A stretch of 64,000 nucleotides of DNA from Cherax quadricarinatus (GCF_038502225.1 NC_091369.1:9612305-9676304), one strand, 5' to 3'; shown: positions 20,240 through 32,259, counted from the stretch's first letter. The notes: generated by a model from the sequence alone, not told the origin. A program made the numbers and translations.

Positions 20240-21490
20240 CATTTGGTATAACTGGTTAAATTAGGTCAATTTACATTATCTAACCACCTTAGAAAATTCA
20301 TATATAAGCCATATATGCATGTAAACTATATATTAATGCTTCTGGCAGAAAAGTTTTTCCTGGGTAGGAGGGGTTATCTGGGCACAGTTACACAACATCA
20401 CAGGGAACAAGTTACGGGAAGACGGTAGGATACAAAATTAAAATTACACACAAAAGAATGAAGGAGACGGAGCAAAGCGAGGAGACTGTAGGGGTGAGTG
20501 AACTCTCCTTGTAGAAGCGTGAACATTCTCTCCGACCAAGAGCTTTCACTCTCTGCAAGAGACCAAATATCACACTACAGTGCTTACGCTAAACTATACA
20601 CGAGGCAGCATGTCTTCAAAATAGTAAGGGAGTTGTAATACTCATTACACTTCCTTGATTTCTGTAAGCCTCGACAGAAATGTTATTTAAAGTTAAGGTA
20701 AAGTAACCTATACTTACGTATTGCTGACAAAAACGAAAAAAATAGGTAGGTGACATCTAGCAATGCGGGACACTGCACTCTCTTAGAGCGTTGGTATTAC
20801 TACGTATGAAGTTTCACTGAGGATGAACTGCATGAGATTATCTCTATGCACCAGCTTAGGTTTCATCTCTACAACGAGCAGAAATTATCATTAAATAGTC
20901 TGAGTAAGGAAGGCACCTTAAATAGAAACACCGGATTATTTTTTTTCAAATTCGCGAGAGAAAAATCGACCTTAAAGCACCAGAGTTGAACCAGCAGGGG
21001 TTATGCAGCTCCTTGGAACAAGAGTCCTTCACCGTCATCAGTGTACTCCCCTTAAAAGGGTTGGCGGTGGATACACACCTATCCACAGTGCCAGATGACC
21101 CTTCATGACAGACAACACTCAAGTGACAAGCACAGGTGACGATGACTAACAAGTCCAACACGTCAACAAAGTCAGTGACACCTAAGTACAAACACGCTAA
21201 GTGACGCGCCGAGGCAACACGCATGGCAGATCAAGCACATGAGCGCCACGCGAATAACAAGACCACACATTGAAAATCCCACACAGTGGCGCAGTGCGTC
21301 ACTGGCGTAAATCTCAAATAGGCCAGAGGATCAGCCCTGGCAGCCGAGTTGGCAAACTTCTGGGAGTGATGGAGCAACTAGTGCCACCGTTAGTGGGGGT
21401 CACCAAGGTAGTCTCCACACACCTAGGCGAGTGCCACGCGAGGATGTGGTGCTGGTTACTAGCAGATGTTTTCCACAACCTATACATGTT
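20240..21490. other. No gene seen
   Basis: Mixed-composition DNA. The open frames at 20946-21224 and 21270-21632 give no recognised protein. The latter runs through a hammerhead pair, so it is unlikely to be coding. Confidence 0.4.
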
Positions 21491-21527
21491 AAAAAACGTA
21501 AAGTTATACTACATGTATTTACTAGGA

Positions 21528-21615
21528 CAACGTTTCGCTGTACATAGCTTTATAAAGTCAGAGCTTCATAAAGCTCTTCACAAAATGAAAAGTTATCTCA
21601 ATAAAAGCTTATCTT
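21528..21615. ncRNA. Head-to-head pair of hammerhead-like cores
   Basis: Minus strand (21556-21530): TTATAAA, stem II GCT/AGC around ATGTAC, GAAACGTTGTC, then an AGTAAA hexamer. Plus strand (21567-21607): TCATAAA, hairpin remnant, GAAAAGTTATC, then AATAAA. The minus core keeps GAAAC and a GTTGTC cleavage site, the minimal stem III form seen in Penelope-type hammerheads. Confidence 0.5.
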
Positions 21616-21619
21616 CTTT

Positions 21620-22060
21620 CCTTCAGTTTTGATTATACTGTACACCATTTGAATTCTCGCTACAAACTTCATGAATTACTCGCCAACACCTGCAGGTGGT
21701 GGAATCAACTGCTATACACAGTTTTAGCAATATATATGATCAGATCCTGGAAGCCAGAAGTAAGTGAAACCGCCAGGACCTAAGAATCCCTCCCCCCTCC
21801 TCTTATAGACCCAACCGAGTACAAATAGGCGAGTTTGACAACACGTATAACATAGTATACTCACCCGCATTTTTCACAAATATTCTACTCGTTAAAAAAA
21901 AAAAAAGTTATGGTTTACCTATGGCAGCTTCTGAGTGTTTTACACCGAGTCCGACCTAACGTAAAATTTCAACTGACATTAATAGTCTGCACGACTATGA
22001 TGATTTCTCTTGTTTATTATTTTTGTAAACAGTTCTATATATGATGAATTAGACGCTTAT
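21620..22060. other. No gene seen
   Basis: A/T-rich, with a short C-rich run near 21790. No supported feature. Confidence 0.4.
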
Positions 22061-22069
22061 GCATCACTT

Positions 22070-22180
22070 GGGTATCTTTATTGCGGAAACTTTTCGCCCA
22101 CCACTGGATGGCGAAACGTTTCCACAATAAAGATACCCTACTGTTGCACAAGTGTCTAAATCATCATCTTGTCGGTTCTC
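22070..22180. ncRNA. Palindromic hammerhead half-cores plus tail
   Basis: The arms 22070-22098 and 22110-22138 are complementary at 27 of 29 bases. Each arm, read outward, gives GGCGAAA, CGTTTCC or AGTTTCC, then CAATAAAGATACCC. The plus side continues GTTGCACAAGTGTC and CATCTTGTCGG, as in the 1534 element. The 5' halves (CTGATGA boxes) are missing on both strands. Confidence 0.6.
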
Positions 22181-22204
22181 TGAACCATTTATCTACAGCC
22201 CTGT

Positions 22205-22340
22205 CTTAGACCAGGCCTCCTAAATTTGTAAGGTAATATCACAGGACTAAAAACTAAGAAACACACGGTGAAATAATGTATATATTGAATCCACTGCCTG
22301 GTTGCTCTGCCACCTGGTGAAGATACTTGTCCAGTTTCCT
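22205..22340 (-). mobile_element. Worn LINE fragment
   Basis: The plus strand has GACCAGGCCTCCTAAA and later GATACTTGTCCAGTTTCC, the reverse of the FKRxLDxYL coding segment. Stops and gaps are many. Confidence 0.4.
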
Positions 22341-22984
22341 CTTGTTTATATACAAGCTGCCTATACCGTGCACTATCAATTACTACTACTTTAAATTGTC
22401 TTACCGAGGCCTCTAAACAAAACAGCTACAAACATTAAAATCCCTTCAATCTGCAACGATTGCAAACACCTTCACGCAGTGACACAGATAGCAACACGTG
22501 CACATTACATCACCGCCACACTGGTATATACACACGTGTACACGTCACCGCCATGCCAATACCACCCCCACTACATTGATAACAACACAGAGGCACATAT
22601 TCGTAATTTAGACCAGCACGGTTAGAAAGTCTCATGGTTACTAGGCGGAGGCTCAAGCATCTACCACTGCCCTGAATGACAAACACTGATTTAGAGCTTT
22701 AAACTACATACATTTCCACCCCCACCCTCGTATACAAGAGCCCACACAACTGCTCTCGTCATACACAGAGTCCTACAAGCAAAAGTAGAACAATCACCGT
22801 GGTAATATTACCTCAACTTGATCGACAGGCAGTTTGCAACTACTAGATAAAAAAAAACTGTATGGAAGTAAAGAGTGTAGGATATGAGAACAGTGTGGAC
22901 GTTGTAGTCATGACAAGGGTAGTGTGTACCGAACACGGGTGGAGGTGGGAGGCAGTGACTGGGCGGTGGTGCCACGTAGCCCAC
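22341..22984. other. No gene seen
   Basis: Includes a C/A-rich stretch (22490-22740) with repeated CACGTG-like words. No ORF or element recognised. Confidence 0.35.
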
Positions 22985-23290
22985 TCAGCAGTTTCTTTTC
23001 CTAGGCTGTAATAAAACGCTTAAATACTTGACCTAAACATACACTAATCAACCAACTAGAAAAAAAGTTGTAAAAACTAAGTTCAAGTATGTCATGGAGT
23101 ACCTGAATGACAGGAAATATTGATACTGGGAGTGAATGAACTAGTGTAATGAGTGGAGCACAAAACTGAGTTACTGGAACCTTGCTGTTTCCAATACACG
23201 TAAATGATCTAGCTGATGTGGTAAGTGTCTAACATGACCAGTAATTATGAAAACCACGACATACGCGAATAGGTCTAAGTCGTGACTAAA
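22985..23290 (+). pseudogene. Very worn LINE RT fragment
   Basis: Around 23170-23225 the translation across frames approximates ELLEP, LLFP, IHVNDLADVV, like the RT motif VLGPLLFxxYVNDLAD. Stops occur every few codons. Confidence 0.35.
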
Positions 23291-23714
23291 CGGTAAATAT
23301 GTTCCGCAGTCAGATGCACGTCACAAACTACAGAGGAGAACCCGTCAACAGGTGGCATGTTTTCTCCCGATCCTCAATCGACAATCTTCTGAAGGTGAAG
23401 AGTCGTCTCTAAGGAGGGTCAAACACCCATGTCTTGCCGAACCCTGTATAACTAACCTAAGGTGCACCACTTAGCAAAGTGGAGAACCTTATGATTCATG
23501 AAGTTAATGTGAGTCAAGAGTCTACTATGTGGTAGAAGAGAATCATAATCATTAACCAATGTACCATCTTCAACAGACTTAAACGGCTGTAGTTCACTAC
23601 GTGATGAGAATCTTTATGTTTAGTGTATGAAAGATTAAAAAAATCTCATCAAGATGAGTGGTATGGTACAAGTGCGCATAAACTGTAAAGAATTGGCAAA
23701 GCGACATGAACAGC
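23291..23714. other. No gene seen
   Basis: No supported feature between the RT trace and the minisatellite. Confidence 0.35.
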
Positions 23715-24190
23715 AAGCGGTGTACTCCACCTATACAAGGTAACTCATTTTCGCGACACCACAAACTGCAATATTACGTGAGCAGCAGTGTACCCCACGT
23801 GCACAAGGCACCTTTGCAGGGGCAACACATGCTGCAATATTACGAGAGCAGCAGGCAGTGTCCCCACGTACACAAGGCACCCTTGCAAGGGCAACACAGG
23901 CTGCAATACATGTATTACGTAAGTAGCAGGCAGTGTCCCCACGTACACAAGGCACCCTTGCAAGGGCAACACAGGCTGCAATACATGTATTACGTAAGTA
24001 GCAGGCAGTGTCCCCACGTACACAAGGCACTCTTGCAAGGGCAACACAGGCTGCAATACATGTATTACGTAAGTAACAGGCAGTGTCCCCACGTACACAA
24101 GACACTTGTGCAAGGACAACACATGTTGCAAATGTTACGAGAGCAACAATGAACCCTCACGTACATAAGGCACCTTTCCAGCGAGAATCG
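23715..24190 (+). repeat. 75/69-bp minisatellite
   Basis: About six units built on CAGTGTCCCCACGTACACAA, GGCACCCTTGCAAGGGCAAC and ATACATGTATTACGTAAGTA. The central three are 75 bp and nearly identical; outer units are about 69 bp and more diverged. Both lengths are multiples of three, so plus and minus frames stay open (148, 124 and 128 codons). I see no reason to call them genes. Confidence 0.9.
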
Positions 24191-24560
24191 AGGCCAGAAA
24201 TGCCATTGAGAGGCGTGTCACATTAAGTGACAGTGCAACACCAACTGTCACCATTGTCGTGGTATACTAACAGGTCACATCCGCCGACGCTTATTATACT
24301 TCAAGAAAAAAAAAACTTCCTCTTTGCTCTACTCCCACACTATCAACATGAGTGTCTACAAACATTCACCAACTTCTCACACTACCACCACCAGGTTCAA
24401 CCAAGCTTCACAAAACAAGGATGCTCTTTACTTCTACAAAGTAAACAAGTGAGCCCCTATAAAACATCCCCTTCTCACATATACCTGGATGCACAAACAC
24501 CAACTGTCCAACCCAAGTTAGGTCCTCTTACATGTCCAACACAGTTTCCAATTAACGTGT
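24191..24560. other. No gene seen
   Basis: A 111-codon plus frame (24227-24562) has no recognisable domain, is His/Thr/Pro-rich and lacks flanking splice signals. Confidence 0.35.
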
Positions 24561-24699
24561 AAAGAACCTTATCCCGTGGGTATACGTAGCCCAACACGGT
24601 GTAACCAGTTTTCTATTAGCCACGCTGTAATAATTTCGCCATTAAACATTTGTTACTTTGGAACAGTAATATCAACCACCTCCTACGTGAGCTTGATAA

Positions 24700-24830
24700 G
24701 CCTTGTTGTGACCATGTTGGCCTGCGAGTTGTTAACACCAACAGCCTGGTGGGCCAGGAATCAACAAGGAAACCTGGCCTCCAGTCGGTCTGGGAAGGTG
24801 AAAGAAACCTCGAAAAAAAGTTAAAGGTAG
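24700..24830 (+). mobile_element. LINE end A, sense, diverged
   Basis: GTTGTTAACACCAACAGCCT, GGTGGGCCAGG and GGCCTCCAGTCGGTCTGGG, then AAACCTCGAAA, follow the family A order. Confidence 0.5.
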
Positions 24831-24839
24831 TAGTTAACT

Positions 24840-25365
24840 AAAGTAATAAATCATTAAGTGAAAAACCCTTTTGAAGACTTACTTAAAATTTGTTAAGATA
24901 TAATAAATTAGGAGGAATGCGGATATCTCAGCGCGCTGTCTCCCTCTCTGGTTTCCCGGTTCTGAATCTTCACAGAAGGAACCTTCTTCGGGTTCATTTC
25001 TGATTTTAAGTTCTTGCAATCTATATAACAGAACAGCTCACACTGCGCCTTATAAAACTGCAATTATAATACAAATTTCTACAACACCTAGTTTGAAGCA
25101 GGACAGAAAATATTACTGCACACAACCACCAAGCACTATCTTGGTCGTAAGACCAGCAGACTGTGTAAATATGGTCAATTTACTGGTTCCTTTTGCAGTA
25201 TTGCGCAGAGCTGGCCATCATAAGCGGGTATGCAGTCATCAGTAACCACGTATGAAGACAAAGTTGAAAAAGTTTTTACTGGGATAGTTTCACTCTGAAC
25301 AGTGCTAAATGTCGCAATAAAGGTTTGCTGTAAAAAAAAAGTCTTCATATTTATCGGCAATATGC
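24840..25365. other. No gene seen
   Basis: A/T-rich. GAAGGAACCTTC at 24976 is a 12-bp palindrome only. Confidence 0.4.
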
Positions 25366-25367
25366 AG

Positions 25368-25460
25368 TTTCATCCAGCAACAGCCAAGTTAATCAGGCAG
25401 TAAAAAAAAAGCATGGCCTCAGGCCTGGCAGAATAAAACTGGAAACTCGTGAGAGTCGCA
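25368..25460 (+). mobile_element. LINE end A, sense, short
   Basis: AGCAACAGCCAAGTTAATCA, GGCCTCAGGCCTGG and GAAACTCGTGAGAG retain the family order. Confidence 0.5.
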
Positions 25461-25790
25461 TGCATAAGCACAGGGGTAAAGCTTGTGCCTCGCTGCCACC
25501 TGCATCGTAAGGTCCAGTAAAGTCAAGTTACTTGATGAACACTCTGCGGTAAGCAAACACTTGATGCCATAAATGGAATAGCAACGTCAAGAGATACTCT
25601 CTTCTGATTAAACTCAAATACACGAAGCTACGTGATGCTTCACGCAGGCAGCTGAAAATAGTGCATCTCTTGATGGCGTGTGTATTCAAGACGATACGAA
25701 GCTGTCTAGATTTGCCATCTAAACTATTCCTTTATATAATACTGAAGACAGCTTAGCTAATATTGCTCCATATAAAGATAACTACTCTGG
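25461..25790. other. No gene seen
   Basis: No supported feature. Confidence 0.35.
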
Positions 25791-25792
25791 TT

Positions 25793-25832
25793 TTTCTTTT
25801 TAGGTCATCTTGCCTCGATGGGGGAGACCTGG
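25793..25832 (+). mobile_element. RTE-like LINE 3' tip
   Basis: TTTTCTTTTTAGGTCATCTT then GCCTCGATGGGGGAG is a diverged match to the 3' end at 5808-5840. A poly-G run follows. Confidence 0.4.
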
Positions 25833-25849
25833 AGGGGGGGGGGTTAAAA

Positions 25850-27935
25850 AGATCTTAGCTAATCAATACGTACTGTACCTGAAATTCACAAGGACATGTA
25901 TGAAGTCAGGTGGCAAACCGTTTAATACAATTTAAAACATGAAGTTAAACACATGAAACTCCAAGGCCTCAAGATAAATGTACACAGTGTAAAGTAATTT
26001 GCTAAAGCTCGTGAAGCTTGCCAACTTGTGGCCCAGTTTCAATACCCCTGAGAAGTGTATATATGAACTGGCTATACAAACCCATATACGAAACTAACTT
26101 CATGTAGACATTTTACTAGCACCAGCCCCATAAATTACTTCAACTTGAACTTAAATAACTTATTCTCTTCTCCCTACTCCAACACTTCTATTCTCCTCTC
26201 CCCACTCCCACAACACTTACAGCATTTCCTTTCTCTTGCCTCTCCTCTCTCCCCCCTCCCCCTCACAAGAGACAATAACATCAGAGGGGATGCTGCGCGC
26301 ACACTACATCACAGACGGCCCAGGATCAAGAGACTAACTACGCACGGTTACCAATGAACAGGAGAGCCACGCTGGGAACGCGAAGGCACGGCTGGACAAG
26401 AAAGCACGAACAAAGCGGCACGGAAATATTAAGAGGAACCGGCAAGAAGAACAGCGTTCAACACCTATAAGGAAACTGCAGACACGGGAGGAAGCAAGGA
26501 AATTAACATCTCCGAAAGAAGCACAAAGAATGCGATAGTTTAAGGCAGCATGGAAAATGAAGATAAAAGGTGGAAATATACTAGTAAACAAGGAAATACT
26601 GCAGGGAAACAAAAGGAAAAATAATTTACGAAGAACATTGCATCTAGTAAGAAAAGTAAGATACAACGAGGAACAACAAGCAACAGGTTAAAAAAAATAA
26701 CAATGGAAAAAGCTACGAGGAAAGCTGGAAAAAAAAGGAACTGTGTGCGGCTTGCACAGACAGCCTAATGATTTGTCTAACAACCAGGTCTAGACAAATT
26801 AAAAAGTCGCTGAATACCTATACACCTGACCAATAAAAGCTGTCAAGAATTATCAATATTCTATTACATATTTGTACTGACTTAGCTTGTTAAGAAACAG
26901 AGTAAATGCAATACGTACAAATACGCATGTAGTTCTCAGACGACAGGTTGCGTCACTCGTTAGAAATTACTGTACAAGTCTAGTTATCCCTATCCCAGTG
27001 TGCCGGGTCACCACATGGCACAAATCAGACTCAGAAGTACAAAGATGACAATCAATATACTTTACATTTCCTCCAGGACTGTATCCAGTGACTCCTTGCT
27101 CATCTCATTTTACTAATAGCGAAAACACAAATTTCAACGTTGCCATTTTTTCTCATCCACCTCTGCCACATTTGTCATTTTTTTTTCATTTATGTGTAGT
27201 AAAATATGCATTTTCATAGGCTTTTGTTATCTAATTTCGATTGATTTTACCTAAGGAAAATAGGATTGAAAAAACACTAGAAGCGTTAAGAAACTGACGC
27301 TGAATATCACAGTTATTCAACTCTGACAGTCCGGCTTGAGGGCCACCAAATCCGATGCCCACCTGATAAATCAACCTGTTGCTGCCCTCACGTCCAAGAA
27401 GTCAAAACACACTGACATTTCTGAACTTTGAGGTCTCTACCTGTGTTCCGGCAATATTTTATATACCTGCAGCGGAATTTTGTGTAGTCGTAGACCACGG
27501 GTGTTGTCACTTTCTAATAAATTGTACTTATGACACCGCGGCTTTCACTGGGTTAATTCTGCACTTCCTCTCGCTCCAGGCACCTGGCTCTCCAGTATTT
27601 TCCAATTATATAGTAATGATAATGACCTATAATGCCTACAATTATCTATAATTTATAGTTATACATAATTATTTATAGCACAGTCATCAAAACAATTATA
27701 TATAATAATTTGTGAGAACAACCACTATTAGTAAAGTTATGAAACCAGTATTTTGCTTTGCTACGTTATATAGCCTCGTCATCTGCCAACACGTCCATAA
27801 ATTGTGTTCATCGCTCGGGGACAAAACGCATGTATGCTCCGTGATACCCGACACCCGAAGGCTTACGCTTCCGCCGCCCGGTTCCAGAGCAAGCCGGGAA
27901 TCACTTTAGTTAAACGGACACGCTTGCAGTCTATT
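25850..27935. other. Two kb without a recognisable feature
   Basis: C/T-rich near 26160-26260, A-rich near 26400-26760, A/T-rich beyond. The minus frame at 26334-26666 is a reading of the A-rich strand and is not convincing. Confidence 0.4.
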
Positions 27936-27941
27936 TATTCT

Positions 27942-27997
27942 TGTTTCGCCCGCCGCTGGAAACTTTATAAAGATTCATGCTCCCGCCGGGCGAAACT
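27942..27997. ncRNA. Head-to-head hammerhead-like remnants
   Basis: The minus strand reads CCAGCGGCGGGCGAAAC, then AAGAATAAATAG with an AATAAA. The plus strand reads CCCGCCGGGCGAAAC (27982-27996), then TTAGCC. Both keep GGGCGAAAC facing outward, as at 22070 and 29775. CTGATGA boxes are not visible. Confidence 0.4.
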
Positions 27998-28127
27998 TAG
28001 CCTAAACTTTCAAACATTAACGTCGGTATATTTGTACCGATAACACACCTGGTTCTACTTGCCACTAGCTGCCAGACATACGCCACGCTTTTTGTTGGCA
28101 GTAGAAATAATAATAATAATGAATAGG

Positions 28128-28245
28128 TGTTACCCATAGCAACAGCCTGTTGACCAGACAAGCACCGAATGAGCCTGGCCGAAGGCCGGGCTCTAAGAGT
28201 ACAAAAACTATCGGAACTTATCAAACGTACATAATAACAATTTAT
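28128..28245 (+). mobile_element. LINE end A, sense
   Basis: GCAACAGCCTGTTGACCAGA, CAAGCACCGAATGAGCCTGG, AAGGCCGGGCTC and a worn GGAACTTATCAAACGTAC end. Confidence 0.7.
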
Positions 28246-28249
28246 TTCA

Positions 28250-28600
28250 AATTGTAAAAGTATACAATAATTTAAAAGCTCATGCTTTGCACAGCATTTG
28301 GGGCAATCATACATCAAACAATGTTAGAAGTATACAAAAACCACACAAATGGCAATTGGTAAAAAACTGGACGTTCAGACTAAAAAACAGGCTACATGTA
28401 GAGGGAAGTGGGTTGAATTATACCCATGGTTTACACTACAGTGACCTGCTATCCAGAAGCTCTGACGAAACCGCCACAGAGTTGGGAGCAAATTATCGCT
28501 TTGGAATATGAATTTCAGTCAAATCTAAGTTTGGAACCGATGTAATGACGGTTCAACACAACTTACAGAGCACTCTGCAATTAACTATCAGGTAAGTTCT
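28250..28600. other. Unassigned, possibly LINE-derived
   Basis: It lies directly upstream of the RT/RNase H remnant and may be its more diverged 5' part. I see no diagnostic motif. Confidence 0.3.
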
Positions 28601-29715
28601 GAGGTTCCAAAATATTTTGAGAATGATGCATTGCCGACAACACCGAACAAAACCCAGGTTGCAAATCAACCTTTCATGGCAATATTCTCTCGGCCCTTGA
28701 AGCTAATGCAAAATGAAGCCCAGAGAATTCTTCTTGGTTGTCGTAAATTTACCAACGTTCTTAATACGAGGAAGGAGCTTGGTGTTTCAAGGACCAGTGA
28801 CAGGATTATTGGAATTAACACCATTTGGTATTAGAAGTTAAAAAATGAACCAGACACTGTCACTACAAATCTTACTTTATGTCCAGAATTAAATTTACAC
28901 AAATTTAAATGGGTTATGAAAACATGCAATTATATTAAGTTTTATAACCTGCAGGTACCATCACTGTAGATAAGACTATTTCACCCCTCCATGAAAGTTG
29001 TTTATTTAACTTCTCATACCCGTAAGACCCTCCCTCAAGAAGTTCATCACAAGTAATCCCTTCCTTAAACCACTTGCAAAGGTAACTGCTCAAGAAGAAA
29101 TTAACTGTCATTAATAATTTATCAAAGTTATATACACTGACGGATCTCAGCAGGAACCTAGTGGCAGGGCTACATCTGCTCTAGTTGCCACCTCCTAAGA
29201 TAAGAATGACAGGAACTATGCAGAGTTAGGCATAAGAATTAACAACTGGCCGTCTTCAGTGAAAAGTGAATAGTTTGCCATACTAATGGCGCTAAAGCTG
29301 ACTTATGACACTAAGCTTGGCTATGATTATTACTGATTCTGTCATCACTGAAGACTTAACTCGCATAGTGACTAACATGCTTACTGGAGAAGCCAGATAG
29401 ATACACTCAAAAATCCCGGAAACGGAATTTAATGTACAATTGTTATGGATTCCATCACACATTGGATTACCTCTTCCTGATAAAGTTGACAAGTTAGAAA
29501 AAAAAAAGTACCTTGAAAAAAAATGAAGACTAAGTTTGGTGTGCGTGTGTTTAGAATTATGAATAAGATTAGGAGAGAAGTAAATAATGAAAAATGTTAT
29601 AGAAATGCAGTTCGAAGTCTGAGTAGATCGATCACCCACATGAACGTAGATGAGTGCGTTTATGGAGCAACTTGCAATGTGAACAGACTGACTGACATTG
29701 ATGTTAATTAGCTAG
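28600..29715 (+). pseudogene. LINE ORF2 remnant: RT C-terminus, RNase H, C-terminal tail
   Basis: The 28631-28834 frame reads LKLMQNEAQRILLGC then LNTRKELGVSRTSDRI, the connection domain of a Jockey/I-type LINE. From about 29131 an RNase H domain follows in broken frames. It has YTDGSQQE (first catalytic Asp), INNWPSS, FAILMALKL (catalytic Glu replaced by a stop at 'E-FAIL'), and LLWIPSHIGLPLPDKVDKL. The last frame (29523-29711) has MKTKFGVRVF and DECVYGATCNVNRLTDI, a typical post-RNase H tail. Many stops and frameshifts show it is dead. RNase H places it near I-like clades, distinct from LINEs A/B and RTE. Confidence 0.75.
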
Positions 29716-29774
29716 GTTTAGGCTTGGCTACAAGTACTGTGGCCAGCCCTATAATCTAAAAATCCTTCACCTGA

Positions 29775-29875
29775 CAACGTTTCGCTGTTACAGCTTCATC
29801 AAGTCATGATTTGATAAAGATCTACACAGAGCGAAATACTTTCTCAATAAAAGCCTCTTCCGTCTTCTGTAAATT
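29775..29875. ncRNA. Head-to-head hammerhead pair; best-preserved core
   Basis: Minus strand (29808-29775): TTGATGA (one change from CTGATGA), stem II GCTG/CAGC with a TAA loop, GAAAC, then GTTGTC. These are all parts of a minimal type I hammerhead with a two-pair stem III. Plus strand (29811-29851): TTGATAA, a decayed stem II, GAAATACTTTC, then AATAAA (29846-29851). The pair sits at the 3' end of the RNase H LINE remnant. Stem I complementarity is not obvious, so activity in isolation is uncertain. Confidence 0.6.
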
Positions 29876-30075
29876 TTCTTGTCTTTACTTAAGCTAGCGT
29901 GTGTACTTCATTTTTCTCCTTGCAGTGTAAAAATTATCACAAGAGATTGCAAGTCACTTGGAAAATATTTTTATCTTAGAGAAAAAATCAGTAATTTAAT
30001 AGATTACATTAATGATATAACTAGTCGCTTTATATGGTGGATGGAAAGTGTGAACACTAAAGATTTAAGGTTTTA

Positions 30076-30316
30076 CCTGGAGTTTACCTGGAGAGAGTTC
30101 CGGGGGTCAACGCCCCCGCGGCCCGGTCTGTGACCAGGCCTCCTTAGGTCAGTGTCCCAGGATGCGACCCACACCAGTCGACTAACACCCAGGTACCCAT
30201 TTTACTAATGGGGAACATAGACAACAGGTGGAAAGAAACACGTCCAATGTTTCTCCTCTGGCTGGGAATCGAACCCAGGCCCTCACCGTGTGAAGCGAGA
30301 GCGTTAACCACCTCCG
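30076..30316 (-). mobile_element. tRNA-derived SINE with LINE B tail
   Basis: The minus strand has an A-box-like GGTTAACGCTC, a loop CTTCACACGG (Val-like anticodon CAC) and B box GGGTTCGATTCCC. The tRNA-unrelated body contains GTACCTGGGTGTTAGTCGAC. The SINE ends in about 65 bp matching the LINE B 3' terminus (plus 30076-30143). The head is slightly truncated. Confidence 0.85.
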
Positions 30317-32259
30317 TTTCTTAAAGAGTTAAATTTCCTGACACTAAAATACAGTTATGTAGTGTGGCCTTGTCTGACTATCTCCATACACTTGTATGTA
30401 ATTTATATGACTGTCTTGTCAGAGAGAGAAAAGATATTCTAGCAGTAACATCTCTTAGTCTAGTGATAATGCTTTTATTAAACACGTTTGACCTTGTACA
30501 TTTCATTGACACACATTACTTCATTAACATACAAGTGCTACTTCTTTTAATAAACATGTTTAAAGTTGTGCGATATTTCATCGTGAATCAGCGCCAAAGC
30601 ATCTACAAGCTGGATGGCCCATATGGGTTTAATACATCATTTATCAGATTTCTAGAAGACTAAGTGAAAGGAAACACACAAATAACAATCATTCTGTCAA
30701 TTCCTGTCCTCAGAAGAGTTCCACTTTGATGTTAAGACTATAGCAAATAATGAGGATAGGATGCCTGGTATGACATTGTGGTTGTAACTTCTACAAGTCA
30801 AGCAGACAATTTGTTAATCAGTTCTATTTGTAAGTGGAAGAAAGGGTATTAAAATGTAACATTAGTGGAGGATTCCCTTTTTGGTACAGGCTGCAATATA
30901 ATGTAGGTAGAACACAACAATTAAGTAAGAAGGCTATAAAGAGGTAGCGCACACCAGGTAGCTTGCCAAATGCCAAGGAAGAGCAGCAGTAAACCTGCCT
31001 CTCCTAGGCCTCGTGTAACACACAACGATTCCTGCTGCCGATGAAAACATACTAACAGAAATGTAAACTGCTTGAAGACCAAGCTTTCTCAAGTCTATAT
31101 ACATGGTATTATATAAATTTAAAGCGTGGTTTCCAAGCAAATGTTTGGCTTAATAAAGTTTCCATTCAAGTGTAGTGTTTTATAAACTCGTACTCCTGTA
31201 CTACTGGTGTGTGTACAATATATGGATCTCATAGGACAAAGGGAAACTGATATGAAACGACGCTCGTTCCAATCTGTAGGAGTCTCTCGAGGTGAGATAA
31301 TGGCTTACCCAGTTTCAAATAGCACTTTCATTTTGGAGACGATTTTTTTTTATTAATTGGTATCTCTTACGAAGTTATAAATAAAAAGCTTATCTAAACA
31401 CACAATCGTATTTAGGATACTCGATCCTCCGTCTGCTGATTTCGACTTAGCATCTGTGGCCTGAAAGTTTGTCAAAACATTAATATTACAATACAATTAC
31501 CATCACTTATTACTGTTCCATCACGTCCAGCACTAGCATGAATACACTGTTTTAATCAACGATATTATAGCACTAAGAAGTAAACTGAAACTTGTAATAA
31601 TGTAAATACAATATTTTTCCGAATTTATACTTACAATATTAAACCTTGCAACATTAGTAAGATATAATGCAACACTACTGCTGCATTTTACAAGATTCAC
31701 AGACTTTAAAACTTAGTATTTTAACATGTTGAACCTGTTAACTGCTATATAACAGTTTGTCTTGCATTAACAGTGCAGAAATCTAAAGCAAAATATAACA
31801 CGAGTATGATACAAGTAGTAATTGCAGGAGACTCCGCCCCGCGCCGTTACTGCACAGTTAAGACAATGGGGCAGCGATCCACCGCCTCCATTACCAGCTT
31901 CCGGTGTTCTGTACCACAATGTACCAAATCTTTAAGCCTTTTTATAACAGCTACACGACGACCTGCAAGAATAAATGCATCGAACACAAACTAAATGCGT
32001 TTTAAAATGTGTGATTATGGAATATAAATGTGGGTAAATAACTTTTGAACATTTCCTGCACCTTCCGGGTGCAGGCAGTGTCGTCCAGTGGTTCGCCTAC
32101 CAGGAGGGGCGTTGAATTTTTAGTATGTGCAGCAGCTCAACCACCACATCTTACATTACTCTTGCGTTTACATTCACCAAACAAGTGGCTTAGGTTGTCA
32201 ATCAACGTATTTTTATCATACATTACTTGAATACATATATACAGTAACTCATAATATAA
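30317..32259. other. Longest repeat-poor stretch; no gene recognised
   Basis: A/T-rich single-copy-looking DNA. The frames at 30364-30663 and 30934-31140 give no known protein; the first is hydrophobic and Leu/Ile-rich but lacks start context or splice sites. It could be intron of the candidate minus-strand gene starting at 32600. Confidence 0.4.

Noticed and set aside
21270..21632. 120-codon plus-strand protein
   Set aside because: Its last third is the hammerhead pair; no domain or splice support.
23706..24152. CRISPR-like spaced repeats or a repetitive protein gene
   Set aside because: The repeats are contiguous 75-bp minisatellite units without unique spacers, in a eukaryotic context; no gene signals flank them.
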